In this document: positions 56,864 through 64,000 of the stretch, piece after piece
Layout: every line of letters starts with the position of its first letter
How positions within the stretch are numbered: the first letter of the stretch is position 1
Assembly: GCA_021401465.1 (NCBI GenBank)
Contig: JADDMT010000105.1
Coordinates: 37,979-101,978 of the forward strand
Reading direction: 5' to 3'
DNA from: Teratosphaeria epicoccoides
Lineage: Eukaryota; Ascomycota; Dothideomycetes; Mycosphaerellales; Teratosphaeriaceae
DNA: 64,000 nt
Program-made: the position numbers and the translations under genes
Notes under the pieces: generated by a model
Database searches by the model: none
Told to the model about the DNA's origin: nothing
Seen by the model: only the letters and a program-made list of their open reading frames with translations

Positions 56864-58278
56864 ATGTGGATTGTGTCTGTGTTTTGTAGATGATGGACCT
56901 GCTCTTGTTGATATGACTGGATGGGTCCGGTTGGATTGTAGGAAATGAGATGAGATGTTGGATTACGAATTGCCCTACCTTGTCATTATCTTCTGCTGGT
57001 GTGTGCAGGACCAGCCGCTCCCCAGGAGGGTGATGATCACACCAGGATGGTAGGCCAAGCTTCTTCCGAAGCAGCAAATGCTGCTCGCTCTCAGTGGGAG
57101 AATCACGTCAATTGCAAGCAAGGTCATACAGTCGGTGAGACATTTCCACAAAGGCCAGACAACGTGGACATAGCCTTGGCGAACATCGGAACGAGCGTCG
57201 TCCCAGATTCAAGCAGGAGCAACGACTAGAAATCTGCGGTCGTCCTTTCTGCTTCTGAGTCCCGTCAAGGCACCATTACTCATGTCATCAGATGGCGAAT
57301 CTCTAAGCCGCCGGGTCGGGGGCCAGTATGCCAGCGACCCGCGGCAGTGATGACACCGGAGCAGAATCTAGATCCATGGACCTTCCGCCAGAGAGCTCCG
57401 GACGGAGACTTACAGGAACTTGCTCGTGTTTGATGCCGAATCCATGGATCGAGATTCCTGCGGTCCGGTCGCGACTTCGATCAATGAGGGTAGCTATCCG
57501 TTTTTTTTTCTGCCGGTCTATTCGTGCGCCGCGAATCACGTCTTGGGATTCTCTCTGCACCTTCCTGAAAGAGCCATGGGCGTCTCCGCTTGTTTCTCCG
57601 GCCGACACTGCGTGCGTGACATGGGGTTAGAGCAGCGGACACGATTCCGAACAGCCGCTGCCATGGAGCGGATGGAGATCTGGACATCGTGTGCGAGGAG
57701 CGGGGGTTGCTTTGTGGAGATGGGTATGTAGGTTGTGCTTGCAGAGGCGACGGCATGTCAGGTTTTGCTGCGGCAGGGGCATGCGCGCGGAGGCCTTCGG
57801 CATGGTGACGAGGATGCAGAGGCGCTGTGAGCGATACTCGGGGATTTAGGGGCTCCTGCCTCGCACAGCTTGTGGTGGAGTGGCGAGGGTCGGGAGGGGT
57901 GGTGGGCGAGGCTGGAGGCGCGGCTGGATGGTGCTGCCGGTACGGGCGGTTCACGGGGTGGTGTATGGTGCAATGCCGTGCGGGAGGGGAGAGAGCATCA
58001 TATTTCTGGGGAGGTGGTGAAGCTGCTTGATGATCTGTACGCTGGGCAAGTGGCTTACATATGGCAGGTCGAGGCGAAAGACCGTGACCAGCTGAGCTGA
58101 TGAGAAGTTGGGTGGACAGGAGGGGCCGTCGTGAGGCAGTACTTACTCAGATTATCTGCAATTGCTTATGTAAAGGTCCTTGCCTTACGCTCATCCCTCC
58201 GTAAGCTATTGTAAGTTACGGCTCAAACGTAGTGTTGGCCGTCTTTTGCGATGGTGAAATGTGACATGCAGGCTGCAG
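56864..58278. other. Intergenic with one doubtful open frame
   Basis: 1.4 kb. On the plus strand 57834-58100 is open, and its last 60 codons look ordered, with WCNAVREGREHHISGEVVKL and LLDDLYAGQVAYIWQ-like sequence. An upstream piece (57620-57725) could join it by a GTATGT donor and a TTTAG acceptor (intron near 57726-57850). I cannot name a family, so it is left as a possibility. A T9 run lies near 57500. Confidence 0.35.
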
Positions 58279-61095
58279 CTACTCCATCTTGAACAGCACG
58301 CGTCTATGTCGTCTACCTTCCTCCAGTGTAGGACTCGCCATAAATCTCTCGTTATCAGAAGACATCTCTATCTCATCAATCATGCGCGAGCGTTTGGATT
58401 CTCTGGACGACTGTTCTCCCTTGATCTGCGACAGCCGGCGAGCACTTGAAGACGGCGTAAGCTCAGCCTTCCAGTCAGGAGTAACTTCGTCCTCTTCGTC
58501 CCCTTCTTCGACGTCGGACTCAGTCTCTGCTTCGTCACCTTTTTCGGCCTCTGCCTCTTCCTCGTCTTCCTCTTCTTCTGACTCTCCAGATTCACAACCG
58601 CTCGGACTGGGCACTTGTGTTTGACGTATGGGTGCCGACCTGGGCGAAGCAGCGACAGCAAACCCCTCCGCCTCTCCCTCATCCTCAGATAGCTGAACAG
58701 ATTGATCCCCAGTGTGCGGCTCCTCATCTGACTCCGTCTCGTCTACTGCATTGAGCTGATTGGCAGGGACTCCGTCGGCCAGATCATCGACATCAGCCTT
58801 ATCCTGCGACCTGTCGTCATTCTCCGTACCATCATCCGCCATGACAGTATCCTCCTCCTCCTCCTCCTCCTCCTCCTCGCTGTCAACGACCAGCTCCGCA
58901 CTCTTCATGTGAGCTGCCTTGTTCGCCACCTTCCTCCTCTGCTCTCGACCAGCAATCACATGGGAGGCATCGATACCGCGTTTCAACTTTTCAACCGTCG
59001 TGCCTTCCTTCTCCGCCCACCGAACCATGAGATTGGTGATCGCTTGGGCCTTGCCGGCAACAGTCGTGGCTTTCCGTACTGACTCGCCAGTGTAGTGCTC
59101 AAGCGCAGCGTAGTAAGCCCTACGCCTTAAAGCGCCGCTGAAATGACTGTTCGGGTTCTTCTGCGACACGATAGACCAGACCGTGCTTTCATGTTGATAC
59201 AGCTTTTCTGGATCGCCGATGGCAGTGTAGATTTCATTCAAGACATCGAAGTAATCACCGGGCTCAAATGCAGCGAACGCTGTCTCGACTCTTCGTTGGT
59301 TCTTCGACTTTTGGTTGTAAACCTTACGAAGCACCTCGGGGGATTGCGACTTTGCCTTGGCTTCGAGTTGATCGGCAGTGCCATTGCGCTTCAACTGCTG
59401 CCACTTCTCACGGCATCTCTTTGCACTGCGCTTATTGTCGAGCCTCTTCTGTACCGTCTTCCAGTCGACCATCATTTCGAGTTCATCACGACTCGAAGGT
59501 AGCTTCTGGCCCTCTTTGGTGTGACTTGTCGCTATCATAGCTTTGATGCATGATTCCACCGCTCTCGCGAGCTCAGCCTCCTCAAGTGCGCTCCATGGAC
59601 CAGCCTCCTGCTTCCCATCGAATTGCAGAATGTTCCGCCATCGATCCTTACAGTCCCCAGGACGTCGATCAGTCAGAGCACCAATCTCGACCCATTTATC
59701 CGGGTTCTCGGCATATGTCTTGCGCAGAATTTCGTCTTCCTCCTTCGTCCACGCACCCCGTTGAGCCAGCGTGAACCGCCTTTGACAAGCCTTGCGGATG
59801 GCAGGCTTTGGTCTGTTGGGTAAAGCCATTTCGGCCTCCACCTTGAAGTCACTCAGGCGCTTCCAATCAGCGATCTGACGCATGAGATCGGCAGCAGATT
59901 TGTATTGCTTGTTAGTCTGAACTGTATAGTCAAACACATCGTCCAGGGCAGCCCTTTCGGCTGCAGTAAATGCGCCTTTTGATGGACCATCAGAAACAGG
60001 GGAAGGCAACTGAATCTTCTCATTCCGGCCGATTTGTGGCGCCCCGCGAACAGAGCATTTGGGTCGTGATGGAGGTGCATCCTGCCCAGAGTCCACTGAG
60101 TCCAAATCAGCAGTGTTTGCGTGCCGTACATGCAATTCTGATGGTTGCGCCAAGGCATCGTCGTTGGTCTTCCTGGGCTTTCTGCCTTTTGGCTTCTCAT
60201 GTTGCAACACTCTGTCATTTGCCTTGTTTCTATCGACCATATTGGGCTGCGACGCTTCCAGCTGACCGTGACTGACGTGTTGGGACTCATCGACGTTAAG
60301 CTCAGGGACACTGGCTTGGTGTATGTCTGAAGACTTTCGTTTGCTTTTCGACCTCTTGCCTGGCGGGTCTGCCGATCCTGATCTGTCTTCTGCTAGGACA
60401 CGGCATTCTCCTTTCTTAGCAGCCTGCTTCTTCTTCTTCTTCTTCCTCCTCTGTTTCTTGTCCGAAAGTTGCGTTGCGGCAGATTCCACAAGCTCCTCGT
60501 TTGACTCGTGCTTAGCATTGCCGCTGCTGGAAGCTTTTATGGCAGATTCCGAGATGTTGTCTGACTTTGGTGATTGGTCGGCCTTCCCTTTCTTCTTCCC
60601 ACGATTCGAGGTCACCGCCGTGGTGTCGTGCAGCATAAACCCATCTGCGATCTCCAACATGTGGTCGTCCGCTCTCCGTCGCTTCTTGCGAGTCCTCTTT
60701 CGCTTCAGTACGGTACAGACCACTTCTCCCACAGGCTCCCCGTCACCATCGTCGTCTCCGGTGTCCTCTGTGACCAGCCTGTGCTTGACGAGCTGTGTAG
60801 GGTCTCGTGGCCTGCCTCGGTGCTTGGGGGCCTTTTTCTTCTTCGGCTCCTCCTCGGGACCACCCCCGTCCTCGCCGACCGCATTGGACGCTTTGCGCTT
60901 CCTCGATCCGGCAAATGATGCTTGTGTCGGCTGAGGCTCTGGCGTCGGTTCCTGATCTGGTCCATCTTCCTCGATGTCGCTATAGACAGCCACGTCTTGC
61001 GGCTGCGTCGGTTGAGGTTGAGACGACGCGCTGCCCATGTCGCTGATGTCGCTGACTTGCTGCTGATCCCTCGCAGCCGAGGAAGACCAGTGCAT
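58279..61095 (-). CDS. Reb1/TTF-I-like Myb DNA-binding protein
   Basis: 938 aa, intronless. Residues 1-400 are disordered with repeated Lys runs (KKKKAPKHRGRPRDP, KKQRRKKKKKKQ) fit for nucleolar targeting. The Myb/SANT region includes AWTKEEDEILRKTYAENPDKW (first Trp about 449) and RRPGDCKDRWRNILQF. A second repeat starts GPWSALEEAELARAVE (Trp about 501), and a third continues VDWKTVQKRLDNKRSAKRCR and EKWQQLKRN. This arrangement matches the Reb1/Nsi1/TTF-I group, which stops RNA polymerase I and blocks replication forks at rDNA. The C-terminal 220 residues are acidic with long Glu tracts. Its mixture of acidic and basic tracts is normal for the group. Whether it binds rDNA or acts as a general regulatory factor cannot be decided here. 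Confidence 0.85.
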   Translation of the reverse strand: MHWSSSAARDQQQVSDISDMGSASSQPQPTQPQDVAVYSDIEEDGPDQEPTPEPQPTQASFAGSRKRKASNAVGEDGGGPEEEPKKKKAPKHRGRPRDPTQLVKHRLVTEDTGDDDGDGEPVGEVVCTVLKRKRTRKKRRRADDHMLEIADGFMLHDTTAVTSNRGKKKGKADQSPKSDNISESAIKASSSGNAKHESNEELVESAATQLSDKKQRRKKKKKKQAAKKGECRVLAEDRSGSADPPGKRSKSKRKSSDIHQASVPELNVDESQHVSHGQLEASQPNMVDRNKANDRVLQHEKPKGRKPRKTNDDALAQPSELHVRHANTADLDSVDSGQDAPPSRPKCSVRGAPQIGRNEKIQLPSPVSDGPSKGAFTAAERAALDDVFDYTVQTNKQYKSAADLMRQIADWKRLSDFKVEAEMALPNRPKPAIRKACQRRFTLAQRGAWTKEEDEILRKTYAENPDKWVEIGALTDRRPGDCKDRWRNILQFDGKQEAGPWSALEEAELARAVESCIKAMIATSHTKEGQKLPSSRDELEMMVDWKTVQKRLDNKRSAKRCREKWQQLKRNGTADQLEAKAKSQSPEVLRKVYNQKSKNQRRVETAFAAFEPGDYFDVLNEIYTAIGDPEKLYQHESTVWSIVSQKNPNSHFSGALRRRAYYAALEHYTGESVRKATTVAGKAQAITNLMVRWAEKEGTTVEKLKRGIDASHVIAGREQRRKVANKAAHMKSAELVVDSEEEEEEEEEDTVMADDGTENDDRSQDKADVDDLADGVPANQLNAVDETESDEEPHTGDQSVQLSEDEGEAEGFAVAASPRSAPIRQTQVPSPSGCESGESEEEEDEEEAEAEKGDEAETESDVEEGDEEDEVTPDWKAELTPSSSARRLSQIKGEQSSRESKRSRMIDEIEMSSDNERFMASPTLEEGRRHRRVLFKME

Positions 61096-63353
61096 CGCGT
61101 TGTCGGGTGCGTGTGCGATACCTATTTATGTGTAAAAACGCAGATATAGTATGTAATTCTGGTTTTGAGCTACATGAGCTCAATTGATACTAGCGGCGGA
61201 CGACGGCGGTCCAAATGTGCCAATTCCACATGAGGGGTGTTCTCGGCCACATCAAGAATCGACCTTCTAACTCATATATAGGCCTATTTACCTATCAACA
61301 ATAATCTATCAGCACTAATATCGTTGTTGTTTTCACCATGCCACCTCAGGTAATCGACTAGCCGCACTAGCACAAGTATGTGTAGTAAGCTATAGCTGTT
61401 AGTGTCTGCTATGTCGATATCTAGGAGACTATCATGCGGGAAGAACAGACGATTATCAGTCGCAGTTGCCTCGCAAGGCGGCTCGATGATTAGGGCTTCC
61501 GCAAATATGCACCTTATATTAGAGGCGAAGTCGCAGTAAAGGTTAACTGCCTTATAGAGTACTAACACTAGTGCTAGCAGTCTACTAACAAGGAGATACT
61601 AGATGTATTGTCTGCGAATGGATACGACATAAGCCGCAGAACGTTATAGTAGCGACGTATTGCCCTTAGCTACAAGAAGAAGCTTAATCAAGAGGAAGGG
61701 GAAAGGGAAGAGTAGCGACTTATACTACTATTACGTAGTAAGTATGACAAAGGTAATACTCTGCATTATAGCAGGGAGAACCTATACGTGCACTTTCGAC
61801 ATGCATATAGGACAGTTAGATAGTAAGGACACTTACAGTCTAATCATAGTATACTTACTACTTAATCGTAATAGTGATCGCCTTTTCTAAGCCGCATGGA
61901 GTGTTAACCCCCAGGGCTTTCAAGAGCGTAGTCGTCCTTTAAGGGTGAAGCGTAGTGTCCTTCGAGCTCCTAGACTAAACTAGGGCTAATTAATTAACGC
62001 CTATTACAAGATAGAGATGTTTAGAATTAGCATTTACGCTACTATTAACATGTAGTCTCGTAATATCATGTAGATCTACGTTAGCATTGTCAGACGCATA
62101 AAGCTAAGCGTCCTTGCATAATACTCTCGATGTGTGCGGGAGTTCTTGATAGTACCTCAAATAATCCGGAGCGACAGGGGTCTTAAGACACTAGATGATA
62201 TAGATGTATGTGCTATATGATATGAAAATATCTCGCAGTGTGGCAGAGTAATCCGACCTTTTAGTAGGTACAAGACAGCGCTGCTTTCTGCTTATTACAG
62301 AGGTGGCGCTAAGGGTGCTTATAACCCCCGACGCTCCTCAATTAGGGGAAGCATGTCCGAGCCTAACCCCGTAGGGGTACTGTAGGGTTAGCGACATGGG
62401 GGCGTCCTACGTCGACAACTAATCCCACTCGGACGACATATAAGCCAACGTATGTATAAAGGACCCCCTTGCTATATGTGGCAGGGTCACTACATGCTAA
62501 GGGTAGCTATTAGAACCCATGCGGTTCAGATGGTCCCCTAGTATTAACCATATCACTGCCCCTCCTCCTATGAGGATGTCCCTAGCCTCACTAAGTGACG
62601 CACGCGGAACATATAGGGTACAGGATGTAGCACGCTTACACCGCGCAAGGGTGAATAGGTAGATAGCCTACGCAACATGTGTCATGCGTACATCTTAACC
62701 CCTTCGTAGCGAGTGCGGGGCGGAGGCTGCTAACTCAGGCGGGTTTTAATCCGTCACATGTTAGGCAGCTTTGTAACACCTTCGCTTTACATGCAGATCG
62801 AGATATCAGGAAACCACGAGTACGTACTTCGGCTAATCCTTGAAATTATAGGGCGAGCATGCGCGCCAGCCTCGCCAAGTAGCTTGGCCGTCCCTATTTA
62901 GTCGTGACTGTGAAGAACATGTCGCAGAACCTTAGGGTAGTAGGAAAGTACGCAGACGCTCTATGCGCGCCGCTCGAAACGGCAGGAGCGCGCTCCTGGC
63001 GCGGGCCTCGCCACATTTCCATGCTAGTAGGCTAGCACGAGTGCGGTTAGCGCACATGCGTGACGGCCGCGTTATCTGTTATTACATCATTCGGTCCCCT
63101 TGTAAGTCAACTAGAGGCAGGTACTCTGCGCATGTGGTTCGAGTCACTAGCTTAACGGTTGCGGTAGGCAATAGGGGGGCTGTTAGAGGGTATAAAAACC
63201 TCGTCGCTTCCCAAACTTTCCTGTTCTAAGACACTAACATCGACCTCCGCTCCTACTTCGCTTAGCTTGCGCCTCGCCGTGTCTGCGGGTCTGTACTAGA
63301 GCTCCTTCTTCTTCAATCAATCAATCAAGATCAATGAACCCGTCTTAGCTATA
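61096..63353. other. Gene-poor, degenerate segment
   Basis: 2.3 kb with no frame that shows a domain. CTAG, TAG and TTAG words are common, and stop codons are dense in all frames. A short palindrome with telomere-like words (CTAACCC at 62363, GGGTTAG at 62385) is single, not an array. A TATA-type string (GGTATAAAAACC near 63190) precedes the broken gene at 63354. The texture is that of old repeat DNA. Confidence 0.5.
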
Positions 63354-63962
63354 ATGGCTCATGTGCTGCAGACTAAGTTCGACGCTACTCGCTCTACCCG
63401 CGATCGTCGCTCGTGTCGACAATGCCTTGACAACCTTAGTAGCTAAGCTGCACACATCTCCCCTCCGCGTGTTAGTAAGGCGTCCCCTACCCGCGAGGTA
63501 TGCGTGACTTGTACTAACCGAAGCGTAGCCGAGATCTGCATTAGCGGATTTGATGAGGGCGGTGTCTACTACAATTATGTCAACTATAATGGCAAGCATC
63601 AGAAATGCTAAGACCTCCCTAAAGAGGTATACGGCGAGTACAACTAGCTCTACCGTAACATCGATGACTTCTAGAGTACGCGCGACGAGGGGATTACTAA
63701 AGGCACTCTGACTATGAACAGGCTACAGGCTAAGTACCGCGAGGCACTTGCCTACCTGCTCGGCGCCCTCTCGTGCTTCACCGCGACTGCTAACCGTTCT
63801 CATGGCAGTGTTCGCTTCGACTCTTTGCTAACAGGCGAAAACGTTTGTCTAGGTCTAATCGCAGACTTAGTCCAGAAGATCTTGAAGGTGCTAACCGTTA
63901 GGGTCGAGACCTTCGCCATAGTACGCATACAGTGCGGGTACCCTCCGAGTATGAAATGCTGA
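63354..63962 (+). pseudogene. Unidentified gene inactivated by four in-frame stops, RIP-like
   Basis: From ATG 63354 one frame can be followed for 202 codons to TGA 63960-63962. It is broken at TAA 63444-63446, TAA 63609-63611, TAG 63645-63647 and TAG 63672-63674. All four become Gln by one T-to-C change, and each would have lain in a CpA context. That is the repeat-induced point mutation pattern of ascomycetes. Between the stops the protein looks real: a cysteine pair (VCVTCTNRS), FDEGGVYYNYVNYNGKHQKC, and a C-terminal helix (LQAKYREALAYLLGALSCF). A TATA-like string lies 160 bp upstream. It might be part of a repeat or a lost single gene; the family is not recognised. Confidence 0.65.
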
Positions 63963-64000
63963 CTTTTCCGCTAGGCTAACGTTAGCGTCGAGAAGTATCC

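Noticed and set aside
60323..60934. 203-codon plus-strand frame over the Reb1-like gene
   Set aside because: Poly-Phe and Ser runs are the antisense of Lys and Asp codons of the Myb protein.
62363..62391. Telomere-like words CTAACCC and GGGTTAG
   Set aside because: They are a single inverted pair forming a small palindrome. No tandem array exists, so this is not a telomere or interstitial telomeric repeat.
63121..63180. GGTTCGAGTC, a possible tRNA B box
   Set aside because: No A box at the right distance and no cloverleaf stems could be drawn.

Overview
This window is nuclear DNA of a filamentous ascomycete (Pezizomycotina). A Dothideomycete is the best guess, by inference from gene style only. 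Genes are compact and carry short introns of about 41-160 nt with GTRNGY donors and CTRAY/TACTAAC branch sites. They include an intronless Zn2Cys6 regulator, a fungal rhodopsin-domain membrane protein, a CVNH protein and a Snf5 protein with a fungal C-terminus. Gene order is mixed on both strands with no operons or biosynthetic cluster. I rebuilt exons by reading frame, splice signals and family motifs; nothing was run through a database.

Left part (1-23 kb): the 5' end of a GH47 alpha-mannosidase (-); complex I 24 kDa subunit NDUFV2 (+); a peroxisomal-type copper amine oxidase (+); a Zn2Cys6 regulator with an AT-hook (+); a 307-bp hAT-like MITE with an 8-bp target duplication; a CVNH protein with a glycine zipper (+); an unknown protein (-); the ribosome-biogenesis protein SURF6/Rrp14 (+); an Ariadne RBR ubiquitin ligase (-); an Emp47/ERGIC-53 type lectin cargo receptor (-); and a fungal rhodopsin-domain membrane protein (-).

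Middle (23-44 kb): a repeat-hit segment holds two related TIR elements, one of them inside a decayed GMC oxidoreductase pseudogene. Then come a coiled-coil protein (+), a TFIIIC triple-barrel subunit (-), a Vps62-like protein carrying a hevein-type chitin-binding domain (+), a small conserved-looking protein (+), complex I 23 kDa subunit NDUFS8 (-), a Trf4-type nucleotidyltransferase (+) and trehalose-6-phosphate phosphatase TPS2 (-).

Right part (44-64 kb): Cdb4/Ebp1 (+), a two-PHD Rco1-like HDAC-complex subunit (+), the mitochondrial acyl carrier protein of complex I (+), Vps74/GOLPH3 (+), a Snf5-family chromatin-remodelling subunit (+) and a Reb1/TTF-I-like Myb protein (-). From 61.1 kb to the end the sequence is gene-poor and degenerate. 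A 202-codon frame at 63354-63962 is cut by four stops, each one C-to-T change from a CAA or CAG codon, which is the mark expected of repeat-induced point mutation (RIP).

Functional themes: three complex I genes (24 kDa, 23 kDa, ACP); secretory-pathway glycosylation and traffic (GH47, Emp47, Vps74, Vps62-like); and chromatin and transcription (Rco1-like, Snf5, Reb1-like, TFIIIC, Cdb4). I see no clearly new multi-gene system. The most unusual items are the GG acceptor at an iron-sulphur ligand in NDUFV2, the Vps62-hevein fusion, the peroxisomal signal of the amine oxidase lying inside a possible intron, the two transposon families and the RIP-broken gene at the right edge.
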